This document shows positions 10,687 through 21,340 of a stretch of DNA of 64,000 bases, one piece after another. Made by a program: the position numbers and the translations under genes. The stretch comes from Lunularia cruciata (taxonomy: Eukaryota > Streptophyta > Marchantiopsida > Lunulariales > Lunulariaceae): NCBI GenBank assembly GCA_948567375.1, contig OX419757.1, positions 21,824,001 through 21,888,000 of the forward strand. Reading direction: 5' to 3'. Numbering within the stretch: position 1 is the first letter of the stretch; each line of letters opens with the position of its first letter. Under the pieces are notes generated by a model. That model searched no databases. It had not been told where the DNA came from and saw only the letters and a list, made by a program, of their open reading frames with translations.

Positions 10687-10971
10687 TTATATAAACTCTC
10701 CAATTTTGACCACACCTTTGGTGCCCAGTCCTCTTTCATCATATAACACTTCATCAAGAAGATTTGATCAAATCATACTATTATCTCTCAAATCTGCATC
10801 CTCCCATTCATTGTCACTCTTGTCCGCCTAGCATCCTATGTTGCTCTTGCTGTAGAAGCAAGTCCCTCATTTGCGTTTCCACCCCCAAAGTTATTCTTCA
10901 TGTCAAATTCCTCCACTACAACTTTTCATACGATATTGATAATCTTCCCACCATTGTAAACCTTTAGATCA

Positions 10972-11300
10972 ACTTTGCTCTATTACCAATTGTTACAAAA
11001 ACTATCCATAAGATATCTTGAAAGCTGCATTAGCTGCCAAACACTCTCGCATATTATTTATTGAAACATTGCAAATATTATACAATTCATAAATTGCTTT
11101 CTTCAATCCCATCCTCAAGAATACTCTCCACAAAGTAGTGTTAAGCTAGATCTCTTCATGGACCTTTATACCTCTGCTCAGTAGACTCAAAGCCTGCGCA
11201 GACCGTAGCAGCCTAAACAGACTACTACCGTTAGATCATAGAAGGTAGTCTACAGTTGGATCTAGAAGACTCGCATTCCCAGATCCAATACCAAGACATG
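10972..11300 (-). mobile_element. Right (5') LTR of copia relic 3, with primer-binding site
   Basis: LTR copy from about 10991, matching 7180-7500. Immediately to its left, on the minus strand, TGGTAATAGAGC (about 10975-10988) is one or two changes from the initiator-Met tRNA primer site, placing the 5' end of the element here. Confidence 0.6.
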
Positions 11301-11502
11301 CTCAAGACATGCCATCACATGCAAGTCATGCTGATGCACTCCACAATTTATACTGATCTGCATTTGCATTTGGCTATTTATGTACTTGCTTCCCACTTTC
11401 ATGCTCATTGGCGTTATTTGAAACTTAATTATTTGGAAGTACGCATCTCAGGAGTGCTGAAGTAATGAACGTCTCAGCTACATTTATCTTCACATGTGTT
11501 CT
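11301..11502 (+). repeat. Segment S1, left part (target of element A)
   Basis: Matches 36175-36345 (shared GTTATTTGAAACTTA and GGAGTGCTGAAGT). The similarity resumes at 32571 on the far side of element A, showing that A inserted into this segment. No coding content recognised. Confidence 0.75.
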
Positions 11503-12192
11503 ATAACACCCATTTGTGCATGTGTGTGGTATTGTGATATTTAGCTTGGCATTACAAGTACTTAAGAGATATTATTTATATAGAGATAAAGGATGGTTCT
11601 ATATTAGTCATGGTTAGCTAAAGTTAGTCATAGCTAAGATAGAGGGGACCTTAATTTAGAGGAAAAAGAAAAGATGAGCACCATTATTTTGGATTTTAGT
11701 GTGTTGACTTGGTATTATTCCTAGGTGTTTGGCTTTGAGGAAAGAGTTGAGAACTCTTGGGCCCGCAAGCCTTTTTGTTTTGGATTCTTCTTTAGTCCAA
11801 GGATAGCCCATGTGAAGGAATCCTTGACTTAGTAGTTGGGTCAAGATAAGACCACATGCTTAGGGGAATATGCCTATGTGAATGGATATTCCTTTCTACT
11901 TTTTGACTTTACTTGACTTTTAGTCTAGTAACTTGAGTTATTACGTAATTAGTAACTTTGGTACGTAACTATTTCACAAGTATATAAACAAGGGATGAGG
12001 AGGTACTCATCATCCTTTCATTTGCAACTATCTCTCTCTCATTGAGTTCTCTAGTGAGCAATGTCTTGAGTCTTGGAGTGTTAGCCTTGGAGGAGTATGA
12101 TGGAGTTGGGGTTCCTTGCCTTCTTAGTCAATCGTGCGTTACCATAATAGCCATCAGAGGTTCATCCTGAGTGAGAGACAGGCCGGTTCACA
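11503..12192 (+). repeat. 5' LTR of element A
   Basis: Pairs with 31880-32570. The expected TG start is altered (TAACACC here against TGTAACATCC in the 3' copy). A TATA-like TATATAAAC lies near 11980, followed by CT-rich sequence, consistent with a U3/R boundary. Ends GGTTCACA. Confidence 0.9.
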
Positions 12193-12196
12193 TTTT

Positions 12197-12213
12197 TGGC
12201 TCTGTTGCTGGGA
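12197..12213 (+). other. Primer-binding site of element A, Asp-tRNA-like
   Basis: TGGCTCTGTTGCTGGGA differs by three changes from TGGCGCCGTTGCCGGGA, the site complementary to plant Asp tRNA used by some Ty3/gypsy lineages. It lies four bases after the LTR end. Element A2 has a more decayed version at about 51866-51883, minus strand. Confidence 0.6.
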
Positions 12214-13052
12214 CCTCTCTAGAAGGCAAGATAATGTTCCGCGTTCAATTCTACATTAGGCAGAAGGAGGCTATGAGAGCTCACTTGGAGAGAACATTAG
12301 GAGAGGAGAAGGCTGAACTTATGTAAGAGAACCAAGATCCATTTGTATACCCTGTAGTTCATTATAATGTCTTTGAGGTGATTTTGTACATTTTGTACAC
12401 ATGAGAGGAATTGGAAAGATTGTGTGAGGTGGATTGCAGAGTTTGGGGATTAAGGTGATTTTGGGCAAAATCTCAAGTTTGAGATCTGGACATGAAATTT
12501 CTACACATTAAAGCTTGGGTTATCTTTCAGTTAGCACACTTGAAATTATTATGAGAGCTACTATGCGCACTGGGCTAGAATTTTTGAAAGTTGATAGGGT
12601 AAAGTGCTCCCTCAACTGCATGCTCTCTAGAAAACTGTCCAGAGTCTGCCATTTCTTCAATTTTCAGTGAATTGTCCTGAAAATTTACAAAACAATTAAG
12701 TGCATTATATCCTACCTGCTGCCACAAAAATTAGAGGGAGATCATTCTTGCACAGGGAGAAATGAGTTTTTGAAGTAAGTGGGGTGGTTTTCAAACCAAA
12801 TTTGAAATATGTGTGCTGAATAGAAAGGTATCTAGGCCAAATGGCGTGATGAAAAGATCTGAAAATTTTCAAGGAGAGACGCCCTAGAGTTGTGATCAAG
12901 TGTGCAAAATTTCAAAGGACTATAACATACTGGTTGGGAGATTTGAGTGACATTGTGAGGAAGGGTCAATTCTGTAGAGTGGAGATCTCATGCATGAGGA
13001 GTTTTGAGATCAACAAAAAGCATGTTTGAGTGTTTAGATTCATCTTGGAAAC
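12214..13052 (+). other. Untranslated leader of element A
   Basis: No long frame. Short blocks such as GAGAGCTACTATGCGC and TTTTTGAAAGTTGATAGGGTAAA recur in reverse complement in A2 at about 51480-51560, so the leader is shared by the family. Confidence 0.6.
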
Positions 13053-13211
13053 ATGGAGGGACATCAAGAGTGGAAATTGAGATTATGCAAGGTTCACCAA
13101 GGGTTTGAGGTGATTTTAGGGGTAGATTTGAGGAAAATAGAGTTTACAATAGAATTTGAAGAGAGTGTTGAGAGGATCCAAAAACCTACACCACTTGGAG
13201 GAAAGAGTGAG
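13053..13211 (+). CDS. Element A upstream frame (ORF0), 5' piece, cut by B1
   Basis: ATG at 13053 opens a frame of exactly 53 codons up to the B1 insertion. After B1 and its duplicated target GTGAG it continues at 19830, giving about 157 residues in all. The 5' piece is charged and unremarkable. The same frame, damaged, is present in A2 (about 50880-51070, minus), including the residues GFEVI and GVDL, which argues that it is a real family-specific gene. I do not recognise the family of this N-terminal part. Confidence 0.6.
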
Positions 13212-13953
13212 TGTAATACCAAGGGTTAGCCATATGATCTAGATGTGAAATTCGGTTTGATAACATCTAGAATGATGTTATACATGATGGTCAAAATAGA
13301 TCAGATAGAAGTATCACCAAAAGAGTACTTCTACTAATAGGGCAGAAACCAAAATAGACTTGAGAACCTTAGAACCAATAGCTAGACATATGATTTAAAG
13401 GTGAGAATTGGTTTGGTAACATCTGGAAGGATGTTACACATGATGGACTAAACAGATCAGAAAGAGGTATCACCAAAAGGGGACTTCTACTAATAGAGTA
13501 GGAACCGAAATATGCCTGAAATCTTTGAAGGCAATTTTGGAGGCCTAAACGGATGAATTAGGCCTCAAAAATGTGCAGATTCCCCCCCCCCCAACGGTGG
13601 AAAGGCTGGCCTTCCCTCCCCCCTGGTTGGTATCGTCGAGAGCTTTCCAATGGTACCTTACTCATGTGATTCTGAGATTCCTACAAGAAGATTCCCTAAA
13701 AGATTCCCTCCGCTCAAAGCTCGTTTGACCAACCAAATAGGACCTAGACCAGATAGGTCACCCATCCAAGTAAGTAATCCAAGGGTGGAGCTTGCTGACA
13801 TGTCACCTATCTGTGTCCCTAATCCTATGGTGGAGCTTCCTTGTAGGAGATCCTCTTTGTCTATATAATAAAGAGAAGGTGCTCCCTTGGGGCATCAAAT
13901 GTTTGAGTGTGCAATGTGTGTTTTCTCTCTTCTCTTGTCCTCGGAGTATTACA
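13212..13953 (+). repeat. 5' LTR of B1
   Basis: 742 bases. U3 contains two diverged tandem copies of a 156-base module (13222-13377 and 13378-13533). A run of 11 C lies near 13582, and a TATA-like TATATAATAAAG lies near 13862, followed by the likely transcription start. An open frame of about 70-97 codons crosses the right half of all four B LTRs but has no recognisable product. Confidence 0.95.
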
Positions 13954-13954
13954 A

Positions 13955-13969
13955 TGGTATCAGAGTGAG
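13955..13969 (+). other. Primer-binding site of B1, initiator-Met tRNA type
   Basis: TGGTATCAGAGTGAG, one base after the LTR end; the first 11 bases are the canonical Met-tRNA primer match. Confidence 0.9.
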
Positions 13970-14093
13970 TGTTCTAGTCCAAGAGAGTGGATCACCCCTC
14001 TTGGAATAGCATGAACTATTGAAACTGAGTAATTTGAGGTGGAGAACATAGAGTAATCGCTAGACTTAGGAAGGACTTTAGAGAGCGGATGGG

Positions 14094-14315
14094 ATGGATG
14101 CGCCAGGGGGACAATTTCCCGCACCTAGCTTTCCATTCTCAAACCCATTCCACATCAAGGTTATGTACATCCAGCGTGAGCAAATGAGAGTATCGCTAGT
14201 TTATCACTTTGGTGCGGAATTCATGGACAGAGTGATGAACTCACCAAACCCGGTGATTCTACCTGTGGTGATATATGAAAGAGAGTGGGATTTGACGATC
14301 TACATTCTATTATGA
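14094..14315 (+). CDS. B1 small upstream frame a (73 aa)
   Basis: Intact ATG-to-TGA frame between primer site and gag. Unrecognised protein with the pattern NPFHIKV, then VYHFGAEF-RVMNS, then PVILPVVIY and a hydrophobic end. It is related to the next frame (b), and both recur in B2 (30634-30855) with only a few residue changes, so they are genuine family features. Frame a ends four bases before the ATG of frame b, which suggests reinitiation or bicistronic translation. Not a known part of gag; function unknown. Confidence 0.7.
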   Translation: MDAPGGQFPAPSFPFSNPFHIKVMYIQREQMRVSLVYHFGAEFMDRVMNSPNPVILPVVIYEREWDLTIYILL

Positions 14316-14319
14316 TAAT

Positions 14320-14523
14320 ATGGATATGAATGTCCCAAATCCTCTCCCTTTCAACACTCAAGTAGAAATCCGTTATGTAGTGAGGCCGAAATTGATATTT
14401 AGAGATTTTGTGGTTAGGAATTTTGGTGAGGAGTATTATCAACGAGTGATAGATTCTAAGGTCCCAATGGTAGTTCCGATAGTTTGTGCGCCTTCCAGAG
14501 TGATTATATTGACTCTGTATTGA
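14320..14523 (+). CDS. B1 small upstream frame b (67 aa)
   Basis: Second intact small frame, a diverged tandem copy of frame a: both share F-x-I, R-x(6)-V, FG-E-x(3)-RV-x-S, then P-V-x-P-V and a terminal I-x-LY. Ends TGA 34 bases before the gag ATG at 14558. Present in B2 at 30426-30629. I do not recognise the fold; the repeated unit of about 57 residues could form a small dimer-like domain (inference). Confidence 0.7.
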   Translation: MDMNVPNPLPFNTQVEIRYVVRPKLIFRDFVVRNFGEEYYQRVIDSKVPMVVPIVCAPSRVIILTLY

Positions 14524-14557
14524 AGTAGAAGTTAGCAATTGGGGTGTTGCAGGAACC

Positions 14558-15643
14558 ATGGATCCGCAGTTGCAAGAGCTGGTGCAAGGAATGCAAGGGA
14601 TGTTGAATGAATTTTGAGAGATTAAGATGACCATGGAGACATTGCAAAGTCAAGTGCAGATCCTCAGGAACGATCAAGCCATGCAAGAAGAAGAGCCGTC
14701 TCAAAACCCAGTACCTACGACTGAAGTACTTGGAGAGGCACCCGTGCCTACGAACCCTATCAACGATGAAGCCACATTGCTACTCCGGATGAAGAAGACC
14801 TGCAACATCGAGCCTTACAAGGAGCAGCGTACGATCGAAGTAGTGGAGAATTGGATCTCGAGAATGAATTGATATTTTTGATTGTTCTCAACAGAGATCA
14901 CAGAGCATGCTGCAGGCGTGTTTGCATGTGGGTACTTGACCGATAAAGCCCTCACATGGTATGATGCTTGGGAACGATCCATGCAGGCAGAGAGAAGGGA
15001 GGTCACATGGACAACAATGCAAGAAGGACTGCTCAAGAATTTCCAATCGGTGGATTCTGTGCAGATGGCTCGAACCCGACTATGGGGATTGAGACAAAAG
15101 AATAGCGTACAAGAGTATGTGGAGGCGTTTCTGGATCTACAAGTCGCAATTACCGACATGAGTCTAGCAGAGGCTCTTGACAATTTCAAACGAGGGTTCA
15201 AAGAGCGGATTCGCCAAGAAATCATGGTGCAAAACCCTCGCACGGTATTTGAAGCTATTGCTTGTGCGCAGAGAATAGCCGGAGCATTAGGTGGAGGTGA
15301 AGGAGTAGTTCCACCTCAACATTATCGGGCAGAAATGCCACACATGGGTGGACCAGTACCGATGGAATTGGGCAACCTTCGATTTCGGGATCGAGGAGCA
15401 CGGCCGCTTCAAGGAGAGCGGGGACGGGTAGAAGAACGAAGAGATGGAGTCCCACAAGGAGAAGGGACTTGAGGAGAACAACACCGTTGTTACAATTGTG
15501 GCCGTATTGGGCACATATCTACCAATTGTCGCACTCGTTTCCCTAGAGACCCTCGGCCTTCGTACAGGCGATCTTTGAACAACATGGAGAGGCACATTGA
15601 AGAGGAGGAGGTGGAAACCACTTCGGAAAACGAAGATCACTAG
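14558..15643 (+). pseudogene. B1 gag (capsid and zinc knuckle), with stop codons
   Basis: Frame starts MDPQLQELVQGMQG. The capsid core is clear (NWISRMN, YLTDKALTWYDAWER, then LKNFQSVDS, EYVEAFLDLQ), as in the retrotransposon gag domain. A CCHC zinc knuckle (CYNCGRIGHISTNC) follows at about 15494. In-frame stops: TGA at 14615, TGA at 14870, TGA at 14879, TGA at 15470 and TAG at 15641. The ones at 14615, 14879 and 15470 are also present in B2. No indel disturbs the frame. Gag would coat the RNA in virus-like particles. Pol lies in the -1 frame relative to gag. Confidence 0.9.
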
Positions 15644-18600
15644 TAAATGTACCTCGCGGCCTTATTGGCTCAATAAGGAAGCAGAAAAGCGAGGGAAGGA
15701 AGAAGAATAATGCGCAAAGATCCCAAAAGGCAACCTCACAATTGATTGTCGTGAATGGAATCCTAGAAGGTAATCAAGTGAGAGTATTAATAGATCCAAG
15801 AGCAACAGAGAATTTCTTGTCTCGCTCTGTTGCAATAAGCTTGGGAATGGATCTAGAGAGAGATGGAAGTGAAGAAGTAGAGTTACCAAATGGGCAAACA
15901 GAGAGGATTGAATCATTACCTAGACGGGTAACCCTCCCTGTAGGAGAATATCAGGAAGCAATTGAGTGGCGAGTGATACAGTTAGCCCGTTATGATGCAA
16001 TTTTAGGCATGCCATGGATGGAGCAATACAACCCAATGGTGGATTGGAGGAAGAAAGTAGTGAGAACCCACCAATGGTCAATCATTGGGGTTAAAGAAAA
16101 ATCACACAGGCAGAAACTGCCTCTATATGTTGTAGGGACGACAATTGTCTATAAGACCGATAAATGTTTTCTGGGTCTAATAAGAGAAGTCCAGAGTGCA
16201 CAACTCACTGGACAAATTCCTGAGAAATTGAAGGATGTGGTGGATGAGTTTCAAGATGTCTTTCTTGATGATCTACCCTCAGGATTACCACCTAAAAGGC
16301 AAGTAGATCACAAAATAGAGACACTCCCGGGGAAGACACCTCCTTGTAAGGCCCCATATCGCCTATCACCTCATGAGTTGGAGGAGTGTAAGACTCAAAT
16401 TGAGGAGATGCTACAGAAAGGGTTCATCCAACCTAGCGTATCACCATATGGGGCCCCTGTCTTATTTGTGAAGAAGAAGGATGGTACAATGCGCATGTGC
16501 ATTGACTATCGGGGTCTCAATCAGCAAACAATGAAGAACAAATACCCCTTACCTCGCATGGATGACCTATTTGATCAACTCCATGGAGCGAGATACTTCA
16601 CCAAACTGGACTTGCGGAGCGGTTACAATCAAATCCGAATTGCAGAGGAGGATGTGTACAAAACTGCCTTTCGAACCAGGTATGGCCACTTTGAGTATCT
16701 TGTGATGCCTTTTGGCCTCACCAATGCGCCTGCCACTTTCATGAGCCTAATGAATGACATATTTCGTCCATACTTGGATAAGTCTGTTATCGTCTTCTTG
16801 GATGATATCTTAGTATATAGTAGCACGATGACATGACACAAACAACATCTACGAGAGGTCCTTCAAATTCTAAGACAGAATCAGTTGTACGCCAAAATCT
16901 CAAAGTGTGAATTTGGCAAGTCTGAAGTAGACTACTTAGGGCATAGAGTAAGTGCAGAGGGCATTCAAGTATTGATAGATAAAATAGAGGTCATTCAAAA
17001 ATGGAGTGCCCCAGAAGATCAGACTCAACTTAAGAGCTTCTTGGGGTTGACGGGATTCTATCATAGATTTTTCAAGGACTTCTCCAAGGTTGCACAGCCT
17101 TTAACGGCACTACTTGGCAAGGGGAAGAAGTGGACATGGGGAACTGCACAAGAGTTGGCCTTTCAAGAATTGAAGGCTGCCTTGCTACATGCACCAATCT
17201 TGAAGTGGTATGACCCAAAACGTCCAATCAAGTTAGCTACGGATGCATCAGGCGTAGCAATAGGAGCAGTCCTACAACAAGAGTGGCATGACGGATGGCA
17301 TCCAATTCCATATTTCTCTCGAAAGTTGTTACCAGCAGAGCGCAACTACCACACCATAGAACGAGAAGAGCTGGCCATTGTTCTAGCAACCAAGCATAGG
17401 AAGCACTACTTGGGCAAGAAGGCATTTGTAGTAGAGACAGACCACAAACCTCTATTCTACCTCGAGACGCAGAAGGATCTATCTCGTTGCCAAATTTGGT
17501 GGGCAGAGTGGCGACAATGCTTCAACATGACAATCACCTACGTGGAAGGTAAGAAGCAACTTGCAGATGCATTCACCCGCATGCCAATGGCCAACAACTT
17601 GGCGGCAGAGGTTAAGATTAACCCTAAATTCTGGCAAGAGATTCTAGCTGTTACAAAAACTGATCCACAGATTGTAGAAGCGCAATCATCCAAAGGTGTC
17701 ACCAGCACCCAAGGACTCACCTTTCGGGAGGGCCGATTGTGGATCCCAAATGTCCCAGAATTACGCACCACCATTCTAGCAAAATGTCATGATTCGGCCA
17801 TTGCGGCTCATGTTGGAGTGGACAAGACCTTGGAGGCAGTCAAGCGCCATTACTATTGGCCCAAGATGAGCAACGACGTGATGGACTATGTGCATAGCTG
17901 CCTACTTTGTCAACAGAACAAAGCTTCTAATCAAGCTCCTGCAGGGCTCCTTCAACCTCTTCCCACTCCTACCCAACGTTGGGAACAAGTGAGTATGGAT
18001 CTCGTCTGTGAATTACCCAAGACCACCTCAGGGTTTGACTCCATTGTGGTCTTTGTGGACCGGCTCAGCAAAATGATTCATGTACGCCCTACCACCAAGG
18101 AGGTGACTGCTCCACAACTAGCTCAACTATACTTAGATGCAGTCTTTGCTCACCATGGCTTGTCTAGAGTACTCATCACCGATAGAGGCACCCAATTCAC
18201 CAGTTTGTTTTGGCAAACACTCTTTGGTTTCTTCAAAACCAAGTTGGCCATGTCTACAACTTACCACCCACAAACAGATGGCCAAACAGAGCAGGCTAAT
18301 CACACGATTGAAGACATGTTACGCGGCTTCACCTTAGAAGAGCAAGAGAGGTAGGACACCCTACTACCGTTGGTGGAATTTGCTTACAACAATTCAGTGA
18401 ATGCCTCCACTCAGGTCACTCCGTTCTTCCTCATGTATGGTGAGCATCCCTTCACACCTTCTAGCTTGATGAAGATCCGTCCAGTGACTACCAAGGTTGA
18501 TGCAGTCAACACATTTGTTTCTAGAATCTAACAAGGTGTGGAGAGCGCCAAGCACAGGTAACAGATTGCACAAAATTGACAAAAGCAGTATGCTGATGCA

Positions 18601-19071
18601 CACCGTAGGCACATGGAGTTCAATGTTGGGGATCAAGTGTGGCTATCGACAACCAACCTCACATTAGTTGGATGTCGTAAGCTCAGACCTCGTTTTATTG
18701 GGCCTTTCTTGATTCTTCGTCGCATCGGCACTGTGGCCTATCACCTTGAGCTACCACCACACATGAAGATCCATCCAGTGTTCCATGTCTCCCTATAATG
18801 CAGATATGCTCCCCGATCAGGCCAAGGTACTTCCACACAGGACATTCGACCTTGTCCGACAGTCATTGATGGCACAGAGGAATATGAAGTGGAGCGGATT
18901 CTCCAAAAGCGCATGCATGGTACTCGCCATCCGCGGGTGGAATATCTAGTACAATGGAAAGGTTACCCCCTCTATGAAGCAACCTGGGAACCCGCTGCCA
19001 ATTTGGCACATGCACCGGTGTTGGTGCAAGCATTTGAGCAACAATTGCACAACGAGGACGTTGCGTCTTAA
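15634..19071 (+). pseudogene. B1 pol: protease, reverse transcriptase, RNase H, integrase, chromodomain
   Basis: One continuous frame with several stops (16834, 18352, 18529, 18796 among them). Protease at about 15750-16030 has DPRA where DSGA is expected, so it should be inactive. Reverse transcriptase at 16240-16860 shows [20 protein letters not shown] and the FLDD form of the YVDD box. RNase H at about 17215-17590 has TDASGVAIG, REELA and TDHKPL. Integrase has the HHCC finger (HVGVDK to CLLCQQ, 17810-17915) and an intact D, D, E triad (MDLVCEL, TDRGTQF, DGQTEQAN). The chromodomain is at 18880-19050 (VERILQKR, YLVQWKGYPLYEATWEP), which usually targets integration to modified chromatin. Confidence 0.95.
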
Positions 19072-19824
19072 AAGGAGGGAGGTCTGTAATACCAAAGGTT
19101 AGCCATATGATCTAGATGTGAAATTCGGTTTGGTAACATCTAGAATGATGTTATACATGATGGTCAAAATAGATCAGATAGAAGTATCACCAAAAGAGTA
19201 CTTCTACTAATAGGGCAGAAACCAAAATAGACTTGAGAACCTTAGAACCAATAGCTAGACATATGATTTAAAGGTGAGAATTGGTTTGGTAACATCTGGA
19301 AGGATGTTACACATGATGGACTAAACAGATCAGAAAGAGGTATCACCAAAAGGGGACTTCTACTAATAGAGTAGGAACCGAAATATGCCTGAAATCTTTG
19401 AAGGCAATTTTGGAGGCCTAAACGGATGAATTAGGCCTCAAAAATGTGCAGATTCCCCCCCCCAACGGTGGAAAGGCTGGCCTTCCCTCCCCCCTGGTTG
19501 GTATTGTCGAGAGCTTTCCAATGGTACCTTACTCATGTGATTCTGAGATTCCTACAAGAAGATTCCCTAAAAGATTCCCTCCGCTCAAAGCTCGTTTGAC
19601 CAACCAAATAGGACCTAGACCAGACAGGTCACCCATCCAAGTAAGTAATCCAAGGGTGGAGCTTGCTGACATGTCACCTATCTGTGTCCCTAATCCTATG
19701 GTGGAGCTTCCTTGTAGGAGATCCTCTTTGTCTATATAATAAAGAGAAGGTGCTCCCTTGGGGCATCAAATGTTTGAGTGTGCAATGTGTGTTTTCTCTC
19801 TTCTCTTGTCCTCGGAGTATTACA
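19070..19824 (+). repeat. 3' LTR of B1 with polypurine tract
   Basis: Polypurine tract AAAAGGAGGGAGG at 19070-19082 primes plus-strand synthesis; LTR 19085-19824 follows. Almost identical to the 5' LTR; the C run is 9 long here against 11 there. Confidence 0.95.
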
Positions 19825-20144
19825 GTGAGTCTAAGTGCTTTCTGTGTGGAGAGAAGGGACATAAGGCAAGTTCATGTCCATTGACCTTTGAGAGCAAGAG
19901 ATTGAGGGCAAGGAGAGGCTTACTTGACTTGGGTTTGCATGTCGGACCTTCTTCACCAAGATTGGGAGGGAGAAGATCTAAGACCAAGGATTTCTGTGAG
20001 GTTTGTGGAGTTGAAGGACTTCCAAAAGGACATGAGTGTAGTGGAGTAAAATCACTTTTGGAGACTTTGGTGAAGGATCTTGGAGAGAGTCTTAGTACAG
20101 CTATAGAATTACTACCACCTTCATCAGCTAGTTCTCAAGATTAG
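19825..20144 (+). CDS. Element A upstream frame (ORF0), 3' piece with zinc knuckle
   Basis: Continues the frame begun at 13053. After the duplicated target it encodes a CCHC knuckle (CFLCGEKGHKASSC) and a second Cys/His cluster (CEVCGVEGLPKGHEC) about 50 residues later, then a short helical tail, ending TAG at 20142-20144. No internal stop. It precedes the main gag by about 240 bases and has its own frame, so it is an extra nucleic-acid-binding protein rather than the gag knuckle. Parts are visible in A2 (around 50680-50900, minus). Confidence 0.65.
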
Positions 20145-20380
20145 TGATGGAGATAATCCTTCAACTTATGGATAAACTATCCATGAGGGTTCAATTAATA
20201 TGCACTCTAGGATTTGATGTTGCTATAGAAATCTTGGAGCAACCTAAACCTTTTGTGTTCCCTAGGGTGGATTACTCTCAAATGGTGTTAGTCATGTATA
20301 TACTCTATTAGTTATAGAGTGAGAGAAAAGAAAAGAGAAAAAGACAAATTGAGAGAAGAGAAAGATAGTGAGAGGTTAAG

Positions 20381-21340
20381 ATGGGGAAACTTTTGGTTTT
20401 CTTTGGCAAGGATGGAGAAGATGTGGAGGCCTTTGTGAGAGACTTCAAGAGAGCTTGCATAGGAAACAATGAGAGGAGGAAGAATGAGTGGGCCTCATTA
20501 TTACTAGATTTCTTTGAGGATGCAGCACTTACATGGTATGAGTCAGAATACCAAAAGAGAGAGAGGAGAGATGGGGAAGAGGAGTCTTGGGAGACTTTGA
20601 CTTCAGCACTCATTGAGAACTTTCTTCATGATGAGAGTTATGAGAGATTGATGAGTGAGGTTACATTTCTCAAGCAAGGAGATGGAGAGAAAGTGAGAGT
20701 CTATGTGGAAAGAGTGGAAAAGTTAGAGTCCAGATTTCGCATAGTGTTGAGGAAGGGTGGGGATGATATGGAGACTACAATGATTGGCATAGGAGCCATG
20801 CTCACCAAGAATTTTGTGGGAAGGTTGAGACCACAAATTAGAAGCAAGGTGAGATATGAGAAACCTTCTTCCAAGGTTGAAGCTATCAATATCGCAATTC
20901 GTATGGAGGAGAGTTTGGAAGGAGATGAGAGGGATTTGGTGGTAAAGGAGGTTGTGCATCCTCCTCAAGGCTACAAGTATGGTGGAACTTCTGATACTTT
21001 GGTGACAAGGGTTGCACCACAAGTAGTAATTGCTCCAATTCTTGCACCTCCACCAAAGGATCCACTTCAAACCATCACAGAACAACTTACGGATCTCAAG
21101 ATCAATGTGGTGCAACTATAGGAGAAGAGAGAGGTGGATTAGAATGTAGGGAGAGGGCCTAGGAGTTATGGAAACTATCCATATAGAAGAGGCCAACCAG
21201 CCAACAATTTCAATGATAGAAATTGTTTTAGTTGTGGAGGAAGAGGCCATATCCAAAGGAATTGCCCAAATTCCACTTACCATGGAGGAAGGGGTTTTGA
21301 GGGAGCCAATAGAGGGAAAGAGGGTGGTAGTGAAACCCAA
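20381..21340 (+). pseudogene. Element A gag
   Basis: Starts MGKLLVFFGKDGEDVEAF after a purine-rich leader. The retrotransposon gag domain is clear (ALTWYESEYQ, ALIENFLHDE, VRVYVERVEKLE), followed by a linker and a CCHC knuckle (CFSCGGRGHIQRNC) at about 21222. A TAG at 21119-21121 interrupts the frame before the knuckle, and another lies near 21140. Same reading frame as the following protease. The corresponding A2 sequence is at 49700-50640, minus strand. Confidence 0.9.

Larger units (their letters stand above)
8430..10960 (-). pseudogene. copia relic 3, integrase, protease and gag remnants
   Basis: Aligns with copia relic 2 in the same order and orientation, apart from an inserted solo LTR at 8838-9424. 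Reading right to left: gag remnants (10.7-10.96 kb), protease/prelinker (about 10.0-10.2 kb) and integrase (8.43-9.99 kb). Only short open pieces remain. It lies just downstream of a primer-binding site, confirming minus orientation. Confidence 0.7.
13212..19824 (+). mobile_element. B1: young chromodomain Ty3/gypsy element nested in A
   Basis: Complete 6613-base element: LTRs 13212-13953 and 19085-19824, both TGTAATACC to ATTACA, Met-tRNA primer site at 13955, polypurine tract before 19085, and a perfect GTGAG target duplication (13207-13211 and 19825-19829). By hand count the LTRs differ by four substitutions and a C-run length, so insertion is recent. gag and pol keep their frames over 4.5 kb without indels but carry stop codons. 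Order: two small upstream frames, gag with one zinc knuckle, protease, reverse transcriptase, RNase H, integrase, chromodomain. Confidence 0.97.

Noticed and set aside
14815-15243. Long minus-strand frames opposite gag and pol of B1, and the matching plus-strand frames in B2 (29707-30135)
   Set aside because: They are shadows of the gag frame; the plausible domains are all on the sense strand.
19446-19739. Open frame of 96-97 codons crossing the B LTRs (also at 25214-25504 and 31080-31373)
   Set aside because: It spans a C run of variable length, is shortened in the 5' LTR of B1, and has low-complexity Pro/Arg/Ser composition; its conservation is explained by recent copying of the LTR.
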